Source of the DNA: Clonostachys chloroleuca
Taxonomy: Eukaryota > Ascomycota > Sordariomycetes > Hypocreales > Bionectriaceae
Assembly: GCA_037952775.1 (NCBI GenBank)
Contig: JBANAY010000004.1
Location: 7,502,001-7,566,000, forward strand
DNA: 64,000 nucleotides
Direction: 5' to 3'
A program made the translations under genes and the position numbers. How positions within the stretch are numbered: the first letter of the stretch is position 1; every line of letters begins with the position of its first letter. Below the pieces are notes generated by a model. It ran no database searches, was not told the DNA's origin, and was given only the letters and a program-made list of their open reading frames with translations. Positions 1 to 10,901 of the stretch are shown here, in pieces.

Positions 1-1960
1 TCTCTCTGCGTAGGTCGTCTTTTTTTTTTCTAAAGATCTTCTTCGCCTTTATCTATGTACTCTAATCTCAGTCTTGTTTCTGGCCGAGCTTATTTTATTT
101 GTACCAAAAGTCGCATCCTTGACCAGCGATGTGACGACAGGCATCCCTCGGCCCATTAGACCGACTTGGTATGTTCTCCGTTCTTGGGTCGCATGAATGT
201 AACCATGAATGCAGAAACAATGCTTATCAAGCCGTGTCCGTCATGTGCCAGAATAAAGGCTACGAAATCCTATGCTCTTCGAAAAGACACATAAGTGTAG
301 ACCAAATCCCCCGCCCCCTCTATGGAGTCAACCTGGTCTAATTGCGGCTGGAGGCTGAAAGAACTCTTGTCTTGGTCATTGAGGGTGCTCGGACTGAGAC
401 AGTCCGGAGATCCACAATCTGGAAAGTGTCAGTCCGGGTAGACTCTACTGCATTTGTCGGTATAGGACAGGGGCAGCTTCGGGTCTGTGGAAGACTGATT
501 ATTTTTTGTGGGTGGTTGGGGAACCCTTGATGTCCGCATGGTTATGATACCCCTGCTTCTTGGTCTTGGGGTGGTCATGTCCTATGCCTGGGCGCTTATT
601 GGAGTTATGAGGTCCAGCGCAGCCCGTCTGCTTCCGCAGTAGCCGGGCCATCAGCAACTGGGGAATGGCTTCAGTTCATCAACTCTTAAGGTTGAATTCA
701 GTACACTTGAGAAAAGCCCTGGTTCCGGCTTCTAAACAATACAGAGGTGAGCTATATGAGGATGTACATCACCGAGGAGATTACATGCGTCATGACAAGT
801 GGACGTAGGCCTGGTTGCAGAGATGAATAGCCAAGTTTTCATCTTATACAGTGGGCCTTGTTAGTTTTTACTCGTATACCCCGTGGGGGTTATCCGGGGT
901 GTTACAAGATGCGACTCCCTAGCTGCCCGTGGGCCTTCCGCAAGTTAACAAGCAACCTGCCTTTCATATTGTAAGATTCCAAAGTTATGTGCTAATGAAG
1001 TGACTATGGCCCTTGAGCAGTGATGCGATAAACGAATCACATCAGGGGCATCAACTTAGAGCTTATCCTTTGGTAAACCACCAGGGCGCCAACGATGGGG
1101 TGTACAAGATTGGCAAGCACGAACGGACGGCTGCTCCAACCGCGGCAAGGGATATATGGCTTTCCATTCGCTTTTGGCTTCACCGTAAAGCTACGTCAAG
1201 AACTAATCGAGCTAGTGAGCTATGAAGCATCCCTCTTCCACCAAGATCCTGAGCATTAGGAGATTACACAGCCTCGCCAGCTCTTGCTGGCAATATGATC
1301 TGTGATTGGTAGCACAGAACAGACATGTGTGATTTCTTGCATCCGCAGAAACCACCGATCGCGATAACCACCGAAGGGTAAGACCAAGCGCGTTTGGCGT
1401 GCGATAGTGACCACCTGAGAAGCCGAGATTGGCCGGAGCCAGCCTTAACTTGTGCCAGGTGGGTACTAGAATCAGACCGCCAAGACAGTCTAGCTGCTTG
1501 GGCTCGCCACGAGCGATGGTGGCATTGGAAGAGGGAAACGGGGGATCTAGACTTATTCCAATCGAGTCAGGGAACCAGTCATGCGGCGGATTCCTGATCT
1601 ATCGATCCACAAAGTTGGGGTACGCATGAGCAATCTGGATCAACGCTGCTGATGACTCCATTCCACCACCGGCGCTGAGACCTGTTTGGACTTAGAGTAA
1701 GCAGTTTAAGTTTTGCCAAGCTAATGAGAGAGCAACGGACAACGACCTTCCATCTTGGTTCAGCTTCCCCGCATCTGGGGTACAACGCTGGGGAACTGAC
1801 CCCCACACCCGGCCCAATCATCTCCCAGGTTCGGCCGCAGAACCAAGAAACGGGGGCTTGTCACTTGAAACGTTTGGGGGTGGCCATTGGAAGATCACTA
1901 TCAAGCCTATCTTGCGGGCTGGTATTGGAGGCCTGGCTTGCGGGGTAATGCCACCGTTGT
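1..1960. other. Intergenic, no gene recognised
   Basis: No open frame here has a recognisable domain, a conserved splice pattern or sustained coding character on either strand. Short frames up to about 80 codons exist but overlap one another in several frames, as expected by chance. The right end is the promoter of the MFS permease that starts at 2062. Confidence 0.6.
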
Positions 1961-1968
1961 ATATAAAA
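1961..1968 (+). promoter_or_regulatory. TATA-like box of the MFS permease
   Basis: An atataaaa element lies about 95 bases before the ATG at 2062. That is a usual distance for a TATA-driven fungal promoter with a short 5' leader. The position is seen; the function is inferred. Confidence 0.5.
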
Positions 1969-2061
1969 CCAGGTCCCCCCAGGTTGTTCTCCGTTACATT
2001 GCTCCAACCCCCATTGTCTATTGCATACCAGCTTTCTCATCTTGCGTGGTGAATCTTAACC

Positions 2062-3836
2062 ATGGCAGCGGACAAGTCTACCACTGGTGGCATTGCCACC
2101 GTTGAAGAGAACGAGAACCAGATCGGCCTTCAGCACACCACTACCATTGAGGAGGGCCCATTCAAGCCCACTTACGAAAAGGTCGATGAGTTTGGTGCCC
2201 ACGCGAAGACCGATCCCAAGGAAATCGCTCTGGTCAGGAAGTTAGACTTGCATATCTTGGTATGTACTCATCTGACGAATGTACCCCTTGTACTATGCTG
2301 ACAGAGAGCAAGCCCATCCTATGGCTCATGTATCTTTTCAACTACCTCGATCGCAATGCTCTTGTCAACGCGCGACTCAATGACCTCGAGAAAGAGCTCA
2401 ACCTGCAGGGCACTCAATACAATACCTGCGTCTCCATTTTGTTCGTTGGGTACGTGCCGTTTGGATGACCAGGCAGACGTTTTCCCGTCTTCCTTCCCCG
2501 TCTTCGCTCGAACACAGGCTCATATCACTTTCTTCGAATAGATACATCGCAGGCCAGATCCCATCCAACATGGTGTTGAACCGTGTCCGACCTTCCTGGT
2601 ACATGGCTGGCTTCTGTATGGCTTGGTCCATCGTGAGCTTGCTTACATTCCTTGCCAAAGACTACAGTAGCATGGTGGTTCTTCGTTTCTTCTTGGGAGT
2701 GACTGAGGCGCCAGTAAGCTATTTCCCTCTCCGTTCACTGAAAGATGTTGTTGAACCATTAATAACCGTGGATCCGTCAATTAGTTTTACCCCGGCGCTC
2801 TGTATCTGATCAGCTTGTTCTACACCCGCAAAGAAATCGCCACCCGCATGTCTTGGTTTTTCACTGCAAACATGTTGGCAAGTGCCTTTTCACCTCTTAT
2901 CGCAGCCGGCGTGTTTTCAGGACTTGATAAATCTATGGGCTTGTCCGGATGGAAATGGTGAGTAAATTTATCAATGATCTACTTGGGCAGTCATTGCCTG
3001 CGAAACGACTTTCATGCTCATGTGAAACTTTTAATAGGCTATTCATCATTCAGGGTGCCCTGTCTGTCGTCACAGCCGTCCTCGCGTTCTTCATGCTGCC
3101 CGACCACCCCCTAAAGACCCGCTGGTTGGATGAGGAAGAGAAACAATACGCCCACAACCGAATTTGCGTCGATACTACCGACCTTCGTGAGGGAACGAGC
3201 GTCTGGGTGGGTCTCAAGGAGGCCTGCAGCGACTGGCGCATGTGGGTTCTTTGCCTCATGTACAACTTCCACTTGTCTTCCATCAGCTTTCAGAACTTCC
3301 TGCCCACCGTTATCGAAACTCTCGGCTATGGCAGAATCATCAGCCTGGTTCTCACTTTCCCTCCTTATCTCTTCGCTGCGATCATGGCTGTCGCTATGGC
3401 GCATAGCTCGGGACACTTCAACGAACGAACTTGGCATATTACCACCTGCAAATGCATCGTCATAGTTGGTTTTGTGCTCGCTGTCGCAACACTGAACATT
3501 CCTGCTCGGATGGTCGGCATCTTCCTATTCGTCGGTTTCACTTTCGGAATCAACAACATCATTCTTGGATGGGTATCATCCACGCTTGGCCAGACCAACG
3601 AGAAGAAGTCCGTTGCGCTCGCCATCGCCAACTCCCTGGGGAACATGTCCTCGATCTACATGCCATACATCTGGCCAAAGTCCGACGGCCCGCGCTATCT
3701 CCCGGCATGGATGGCAAGCATTGCCTTTTCTGCCGGCTGCATGACTCTCGCATGGGTGCTCAAGATTACTCTCCGCAGACAGAACAAGAAGATGAGGGCT
3801 GCCAACCCCAACGAGACTAATTTCTACGTCTACTGA
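2062..3836 (+). CDS. MFS permease, anion:cation symporter (Dal5/Tna1-like) family
   Basis: Plasma-membrane transporter of about 492 residues, the normal length for the ACS family (allantoate, nicotinate and related organic anions). Exons fit 2062-2259, 2313-2449, 2542-2713, 2785-2957 and 3038-3836, and the summed length is a clean multiple of three. After a hydrophilic N-terminus of about 65 residues the first membrane segment carries PILWLMYLFNYLDR, the family signature. The next exons give GYIAGQIPSNM, then FFLGVTEAPFYPGALYLIS spanning an exon junction, again diagnostic. The last exon encodes the second six-helix half. It is transcribed alone, with a TATA-like box upstream. Substrate cannot be read from sequence. 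An allantoate/ureidosuccinate or nicotinate type is the family expectation. Confidence 0.88.
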
Positions 3837-4704
3837 TTTAGCCTGCACGGTATTGGTTAGATAGCTATGTGGAACTGTATTGTCAGTTTCATATCATCAC
3901 GCGACATGACGGAAGGCTGGAAGATCACGAATGTAATTTGCCCAACTCCATTTGAATACAGATATTAAATCGTCATACTTTATTGTCTTAGGTAAAAGTG
4001 CAAAGTGATGCGCCCTCGTTGGTAAGATGACGGTCGAATTAACTTGAAGTCCTTGTCCACCAAGAGAAGGTGTTAATGCTGCCGTCTATTATATCTACCA
4101 AAGCCATTTCGTAACTAATACAGGGCGGCTAGCCTAGGTAGGTATCTCTGTCCTTGAGTTGAGATCAGGCGGTTCCAAAGTCTGGCTTTACCATCAACAT
4201 TTTCAATTTGTCTCCTTTGTCTCTGGGTCTAGTAACAATTGCCTTACGGGGTTTGGCGGCTACTATAGACCACTGTCCATGAAACAATAAGTGATGATCA
4301 GACTGGCGATTACGACCCTGTATTTGAGGCCAAAAAGAGAAGGAATCAGGTTGACAACTAGCCCATGCGTGTGGACAATGTCTTCTATCTAGTGCAATAA
4401 ACCAGAGGTTTTCTGTTCCCCTCAAGACAAGACTGGCAGATAGATGTGGAAAGCCACGGGAGCAAATTTAGCCAGGGTGGCACAGCCCAATCACACCCTG
4501 AAGGACACCAACAGCTATGCAACCTTACAAACGGCTGCTGCCTACGAGATCGACACAGCTGAGGCGCGGAGGATTTGCAAGTGGGGAATGCTCCCACCAG
4601 TTGCTTGGCACAAACACCACCAGTTTCGCCCTCGACACAAATCTCTCAGCACAGCATCGGGACGCGTCGACTCACCTCCCACTGGCTGTCGCGCGACCGG
4701 AAGC
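3837..4704. other. Intergenic, no gene recognised
   Basis: This holds the 3' flank of the MFS permease and the promoter of the SAT4-type gene. A frame runs upstream of the chosen ATG at 4705, but it is hydrophilic and unlike the family, so I treat it as leader. Nothing else is recognised. Confidence 0.5.
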
Positions 4705-6166
4705 ATGTCGGCCACTCCGTTCGGCTCCATGACGCCCGAAGAGCGGGGAGAATTCCTCTCTCAGCCGGCGCTGGCGGCTCCCGACGGCTTCACGTCTCAT
4801 CTCACCAACCCGGAGTCGCGGAATGATCTCGGCTTGTCGGTGACTATCGCGTGCACGGTGATAGCATGGATCCTTTTCTTCCTTCGTCTGTATGCATTTT
4901 TTGTGTATCGTAAAGAGACACGGATCCAGGAAGGTATATCAAGTTTTCCAAACCCCAACTGTGGCAATTACTCAATACTGACAATGCATCAATAGGTTTG
5001 GCTTTAGTTGCTGCAGTATGTCTCTCCATACTCACATGAATCGGGGCATTTCAAAGTGCTCCTTTGGGAGCATCATCTTAACACATTGAAAATTCATAGG
5101 CAACATTCACGGCTCTGCTCTATCCAGGTTACCACTTGGCAAAGATTGGTGCATTCTATGTACATCAATGGGACATGGACCGCCATAAATTCTCAGAAGT
5201 ACTGCTAGTGAGTAATGGCTTTCTCTTGATGAGCTCGCAATCCTCGGTCCCATGATGACAACTAACTGGAGGAATATTTAGATGTCGTATATCCTGACCA
5301 CAATGTGGTATCTCACGATGCTATTCGCCAAGTCAGCCATCATGCTCGAGTGGCTTCGCGTCTTTTGGCCAGGACACTCGCGCAACTCCATCTACTGGAT
5401 CTGCAATATCACCCTGGGTGCGCTGGTTGCTTTCTTCAGCGCTGGATTCATATACTTTCAAGCACGCTGCCAGCCGTTTCACAAGGCGTGGAACCCTTGG
5501 CTGGAGGGTACCTGCTCTAACAGGTCCTACATTGACAAAGCTTCCGTCTTTTTTAATATCACCCTGGATTTGGTCATTTTCATTCTGCCACAGACAATGG
5601 TCTGGAGGCTTCACGCCCCTCTGAAAAGAAGGATTGGCAAGTCCATCATATTCTCCTTCGCGCTCCTGTAAGTTGCAAGCGCCCCCTACTTTCGCCTCCT
5701 CTTCTCGATTCGTCTGCTGGCTTGTTTCCGCCACGGCCATTGTTGTAGAAGCTGCTGACAGATAATGACTTGCAGTGGAATCGGCTGCGGGTCTGGTCGT
5801 GCCCAAAACGTCCACACCTTCAAATATTCACAGGACGTGGCTTACAGTCTCTCGTCCGGCTATCTCTGGGCCTTGGGAGAGTGCACAATCGTTGTGCTTG
5901 TGTACTGTGCTCTCCCAATCTCCCGAATATATACAGAACCAAAGGTGCCTCCTCTCCTGATGCCGCTAAATAGGTGGTACAAGGGAAAGTTTGGCGGCAG
6001 CCAAGTGCCTGCAAATGAAGCGGTATCCAAAACTACGAAGGGAAAATACTGGGTTCCTTCAAAACCTTCCAGCCTGTCTCCCGCTCCGAGCAACAATGTG
6101 TATGAAAGAATGGATGATAGTACCCACAGCGAAGTACATCTAACGGACCTGCCTCCATTGAGGTAG
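4705..6166 (+). CDS. SAT4/rhodopsin-domain integral membrane protein
   Basis: Seven-helix fungal membrane protein of about 377 residues in the SAT4 / PTH11-related 'rhodopsin domain' group. Members are often surface sensors or of unknown role. Exons fit 4705-4933, 4996-5015, 5100-5207, 5282-5667 and 5776-6166, total divisible by three. After the N-terminus comes a helix (VTIACTVIAWILFFLRLYAF), then a short acidic/Trp segment (VHQWDMDRHKF) and a helix with KSAIMLEWLRVFWPG. This matches the family pattern of a lysine-serine helix ending in LR-F-P. The cysteine-containing extracellular loop (ARCQPF, GTCSNRS) is also typical. The second exon is only 20 nt. The cytoplasmic tail is Ser/Thr-rich. 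Ligand and partners are unknown. Confidence 0.8.
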
Positions 6167-7034
6167 ACAATATGAGAAGATCATATCCCAAGAAGTTTAT
6201 ATATAGATACCATAGGCTTGCTTTATGTATGTCACGAATGTACTTGGACTTAGAAGCCCATTACACCCCTCGAGATTTTCTTTCTATTCAGAAATCATGG
6301 TGCAGACCTTGCAAGTTAAATTTGAAGGATATACTCCAATTTTGTAGCTAATCTGAGCTCATCCTCGCCTAATAAATACTCATGAGAGCTACCAGGCATA
6401 AGCTCTTCGTCACCTACAACGATGTGCTCTCTCATAATACGGCACTACTACGGACGGATGAATAAAGTCAATGGCTCCAATATGTTTGACTTCTCGAGAT
6501 TGGATGTCCAATCCATCACACTCGTCAATCAAATCCTTTTCGGACGCCGATTATCATTCTCATTGGTGGCAGTACGAGGAGTGGGTTCTCCAATCCTGCG
6601 CATAAACACCTACAACTTGCATCCTGGGGGACACTAGAGACTCTCTTTAGTGTAAGTAAACCAGTTTATTGAATAGTATGGGCAAAGTTCCATTTGCCTG
6701 ATCACCACAGCTAAACAAAGCTAACGCTGCATGAAGCACTGTCTAAGAAGAAATATTACAAATTTAATGCTCATGATCAAATATTGGTCAATATTACAGC
6801 GTGTTTCGGTTGTTCTACCCAGCCACTCTGCTGCCTGGAGAGATGCCAAGACCAATATCCACCTCAGATGCCACGTTGTCCAAGAAGCTGCTCATCTCGG
6901 GCTGCCACCACTAATAGGAGAGCGGCACTAGGCGCACATATTGCTCGTCTGAACCTGTATCTGGCATTTCATCCACGCCACACATCTGGCCTCATCAGCA
7001 TAACCTTGTAATCGATGAGCGTAGCCTGGCCAGC
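6167..7034. other. Intergenic, no gene recognised
   Basis: AT-rich spacer between the SAT4-type gene and the small secreted protein gene. No coding frame longer than about 75 codons and no recognisable motif. Confidence 0.5.
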
Positions 7035-7040
7035 TATAAA
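7035..7040 (+). promoter_or_regulatory. TATA box of the AA1-like gene
   Basis: A perfect TATAAA lies about 100 bases before the ATG at 7142. This supports that ATG as the start of a strongly transcribed small gene. Function is inferred from position. Confidence 0.5.
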
Positions 7041-7141
7041 TGTCATGCCGGCTGCTTCAACACAATTCAGCATCTCGTCATCCTCATACCGACATTGATA
7101 CCGACATTGAATAACGGCATCACCACATCTTCAAGTCCAAA

Positions 7142-7677
7142 ATGCAGCTTCCTTCCATTCTAAACCCACTTTTGGCGATTGTTGGGCTACGCCAGGTCGA
7201 CTATGGAGCGGAGGAAACGGTCACTGTATCAAGCGTCCGACTTCACAAGCTCGCGTCGCCAGTCGATGTCAAGATTCCAAGCCTTTCTTTCAAGCTGAGC
7301 GGCAATGATGCAGACGGCCTCGAATGCTCGGCGACGGACGTATCCTGGCCCGAGCCAGGGTTCAATCGGTGCGGCAATAGCAAGTACTCGTTTGCCCTCT
7401 TGTCTGGCACTTCGATTGGTGATGACGATCACGAGTTCAATCTCATGATCTACCACGATGTCGGTGACAGGTATGTAACTCAGCTCGTCTCTAGGAAATC
7501 AAGTGTCTGATATTTGGCTACAGAAAGGCGGATTTGCGCGGTGGTACCGGATTGGATTTCGACTGTCGCAGCCAGGGCGACGGACCAGCCGATGAAATCT
7601 GCAAGCAAGATGCCCCCGTCACGTTCAAGATTGACGGTCCTGTGGCCAACTACAGCTGGCGCGGAGAACTTAAATAG
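7142..7677 (+). CDS. Small secreted protein, Alt a 1-like (AA1-like) fold
   Basis: Predicted protein of 160 residues from two exons, 7142-7470 and 7524-7677, joined in frame. The start has a short hydrophobic stretch (residues 3-15, LPSILNPLLAIVG) that could be a weak signal peptide. The rest is beta-rich with four cysteines at about 62, 77, 124 and 136, consistent with two disulfides. The run VSSVRLHKL followed by SLSFKLSG, then the two cysteines flanking a W-P-x-P-x-F segment, resembles AA1-like proteins. That family includes Alternaria Alt a 1 and several host-interaction proteins. The second exon is cysteine- and glycine-rich and ends YSWRGELK. Family assignment is by pattern only. It could be another small secreted beta-barrel. 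Confidence 0.55.
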
Positions 7678-8488
7678 GCGCTCGTGATGATGTATGGCAC
7701 CAGCACCCGAGATTCTTCTTTCGTCAGCACAACTATGTCATTCACCTGCGAGAGAGCATTGGTAGCGCTTTCTTTCCTGTAGCTAGCTAAATTATTGGAA
7801 TGACCCCGAAAAAGCATCCAAGATATCGCCTGAAAAGGATTGATTCATGTTACTTTTTGCGAGCTGAAATGAATAGGCTCGCTCCTGACTTCTTCACATC
7901 GATCTCATCATAGCCCCTACAAGGCTCTGAGCAATAATCATTTTTCCCCACAGCTCATTCCTCACCTACATAGTTGCAAGTGAGAAAATGACGCCCTCTA
8001 TTGCATGTAGCATCACACAATGGATATATCAAGGTATTCAAGCTACTCATCGAGAAGGATGGTACTGTCACCCGCATCGGCTGTGAGCCGATCTTTGTGT
8101 ACAAGTTATATTTCATAAAAGTCACGCCGAGGACTTGGCATTCGTAACCCCTCATAGATGGGATCCCAAGATTTCGTTGCGCCGGGCTCTATCGTCTTCT
8201 TGCATCGATTAATTTCACTTCCATAGCATTCGTCCTAACTCCGGTACTTTCTGAAACATATAGAATGTTCTTTTTCGAACTCGTTCCGATCCCAAGGCCG
8301 GTGCTAAATGGCAACCGTTCCCGTTCCCTGCCAACAGGACGCGGTAGGGAGCATGTGAATCCAAGCAGCTCTACTACACCCTAGGAGAATAGCAGGGTAT
8401 TGTATGACGAAATGCAAATAGAATGAAAACTCGCCGAAAAAAATTATCCGTTACCTACTTCGTCAGCCCCTGTGGACCAAGTCCAGCG
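7678..8488. other. Intergenic, no gene recognised
   Basis: AT-rich 3' flank of the AA1-like gene and the leader of the MFS pseudogene. Nothing else supported. Confidence 0.45.
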
Positions 8489-9838
8489 ATGGAAATTTCC
8501 CCGAGCGAATATCCCAAGGCTAGGTTTCGCCTATTTGTCTCTTATCATTCCCGGGATGAACGATGCGGCCGTTGGTTTTAGTTCTTTGTACACCCCATTC
8601 AAATCTCAAGCATTGAATGCAGATAGGCTCTCATCCCACGTGTGAGCTTACAAGAAACACGCTGTGCTAGACCGCAGCGAAAGCGGTTAACATTAGCAGC
8701 TTGAGAAATATTACGACCTGAAATTAAACATCAGTCTCGATGATACTCCTAATCCCCTTCGTTGGCTATTCGATAGCCGCATTCACGAAGGCGCGAATTC
8801 ACATGCTCTGGGGTCAGCGCGGCGTTAGCTTGATGGTACCAATCTGCCACATCGTCGCCTTCGTGGCTATGGCAGTTCATCCGCCCTTCTATGTACTTCT
8901 CGCTCTCTTTCCTTGAGCGGTTTTGGCAACGGTCTCACTGACGCGGCCTATTGCGCTTGGGCTGGAGCAATGGCTAATTCGAATCCAATCCTTGGCTTTA
9001 TCCATTCTTGCTACTCCCTGGGGGTATTATGCGCGCCCCTGATAGCCACTTCCATGGCTTCACGCAGTGGTCTGCATTGGTATACATTCTACTACATCAT
9101 GGTTGGTCTCTCCGGTCTAGAATGGCTTGGCCTATCCATCTCTCCCTGGCGAAAAACGGGAAAAGTTTACCAAGCCGAGCATCCTGGAAGAGAAGACAGC
9201 AATGGGGCAGGAACCAAAGGGGCCCTCAAGAACAAAATTACTTGGCTTTGTGCCTGCTTTATATTTTTGTTCATGGGCATCGAAGGTTTGCTACGAGCCC
9301 GGGGATAACATGTAGCTCAGCGTTAACACGGTGGCAGTTGGTCTCGGGGGATGGATCGTAACATTCGTGCTTCGAGAGAGAAATGCTAGCGGATTCGCAG
9401 CTGGTGCTTCAAGCTCTGGCTTCTGGGTCGGCATGGTGGCAGGACGCGCAGGATTGGGTGGTTTCGTAACAGGGCACTTTGGCGAACGCCTTTGCATCGC
9501 TATCTATATTGCCTGCTGCGTCGCACTGCAGCTCTTGTTCTGACTGGTGCCGCAGTTCGTCGTTTCGGCCGTGGCCATCTCATTTCTTGGCTTCTTCATT
9601 GGGCCTCTGTATCCTGCTATTATCACAGTCACCGCAAAGCTGCTGCCGAAGAGCCTCCACGTCAGTGCTATTGGATTTGCCCTCGCTCCTGGAGGGGCTG
9701 GAGGCATGGTTTCCCTTCTCCATCGGTGCCATTGCCGAGTCAGCTGGCGTTTGGGTTCTGCAGCCCATCGTACTAGGTCTGTTTGTGATTCAAGCTACGA
9801 ATTGGCTTCTATTCCCGAAGATCCAGAAGAAGGATTAG
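8489..9838 (+). pseudogene. Decayed MFS transporter (FHS / BSC6-like)
   Basis: The pieces of one transporter can be read in order but not in one frame. The N-terminus (ATG at 8489) leads to a first helix containing LIIPGMNDAAVGF, which is one frame off. From 8741 comes LLIPFVGYSIAAF with GQRGVSLM, stopping near 8916. From about 8913 in another frame comes SGFGNGLTDAAYCAW, then GFIHSCYSLG and WYTFYYIMVGL. A 52-base intron (9286-9337) restores IEVGLGGWIVTFV. A TGA at 9541 sits where the family has Trp (LLF-stop-LVPQF). A last frame change near 9705 leads to FPFSIGAIAES and the true end at 9838. The order and motifs are those of fungal FHS-type MFS proteins. With three frame changes and one nonsense codon it is very unlikely to make a working protein. 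Confidence 0.75.
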
Positions 9839-10613
9839 GTCAAGTGTCTACGTCTTTTGTACACAGAAGTTTGCGTCGTAGGCGCAGATCAAGTGTGAGA
9901 ATGTCTAGGCTGTGTACTTGTAGTATGAATCCCTGTGTCAGGATCTTCTGATGGAATATCGTAATACTCACACTAGTCGTCCTCTTCCGCCTTCGATTTT
10001 AAGAACTCTCTACGCACGAATCTTTCTCGAGGTTCGTTTTTTTATTATTATAAGGATAAATTGCTTCGTATTTTTAGATGTATGTTCTCTAGTAGACACT
10101 CTCCAATGAAAATGTATGGAATTCAAAGGCTGCAGAGGCCAAGAAAAAGGGCAGCAAAGGCGAAGTGGGGTGCGGATGAGTATGAGATCACGACTTAGCG
10201 AACAAAATTTGGATGGATTTTGGGGTCCACAAAACAATTGTGAAAAACGCGTTTGTGCGCGAGCGTGCATCTGCGAGTAGCGGTCAGATACCGCCTTGAG
10301 ATGCCTGGATCAATTACCTTCATTTATTATGAATAGCCTCATGTAGAACCATCCTTCATTCACCTTGGCAACAGCTGCATTGATGCGCACAGGTAGATGT
10401 CTTGAAGCACAGGTTGTAAAAATACGCCATGCTGGAAAAGAAAAAAAAAGGAAGGAAAAAAAGAACCCGCGTCTTCACCTCTCTTGATCCACTGTTGATC
10501 ATCGTGATCTCTAGATTAAGCATGACATCTTCTCTCATTGAGAGACTTAGATAGTATATATGCTATATTCTCGCTGACATTTTCAACAACAGGCAACAGC
10601 TCTCCGGAGCTTG
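9839..10613. other. Intergenic, no gene recognised
   Basis: Spacer between the MFS pseudogene and the tRNA gene. It contains A/T-rich runs near 10030 and 10440 and no credible coding frame. Confidence 0.5.
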
Positions 10614-10691
10614 TCCCGATTAGCTCAATTGGCAGAGCGTGAGACTTTTACGAGTAATCTCAAGGCTCGGGGTTCGACCCCCGATCGGGAG
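10614..10691 (+). tRNA. tRNA-Lys(TTT) with a six-base intron
   Basis: A full cloverleaf can be drawn. Acceptor strands TCCCGAT and ATCGGGA pair perfectly. The D arm is GCTC/GAGC, the anticodon stem TGAGA/TCTCA, and the T arm CGGGG-TTCGACC-CCCCG, with discriminator G at 10691. The anticodon loop is 13 nt instead of 7. Removing CGAGTA, placed after position 37 as for canonical tRNA introns, leaves CTTTTAA with anticodon TTT. Confidence 0.88.
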
Positions 10692-10858
10692 TCAAGAGAT
10701 CATCAAGGCCTTTTTGCCAAATTTTCTTATGATCAATCTTTCCCTCACGTTTATATTTTTATCGTCACTCGACAATCCCTCACGTCCATCGTCCCATCCG
10801 TCCATGCAGGCTGTGGAAAGGTGGCCATATATATATTCATTTCCCGGGCAGCTTGATC

Positions 10859-10901
10859 TGCAAAGCGTAGGTCTTTTAAACGGTTCCCCCCTAATCGGGA
10901 G
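10859..10901 (+). pseudogene. Degenerate partial copy of tRNA-Lys
   Basis: This stretch keeps the order of tRNA-Lys landmarks: AAAGCGT (D-arm end), GTCTTTTAAAC (anticodon loop without the intron), GGTTCCCCCC (T arm) and AATCGGGAG (acceptor end). The stems no longer pair and parts are missing. It lies about 180 bases downstream of the intact tRNA gene. Confidence 0.45.

Noticed and set aside
4444..4704. N-terminal extension of the SAT4-type protein
   Set aside because: The open frame continues upstream, but the extra 87 residues are hydrophilic and unlike the family; ATG at 4705 gives the normal N-terminus.
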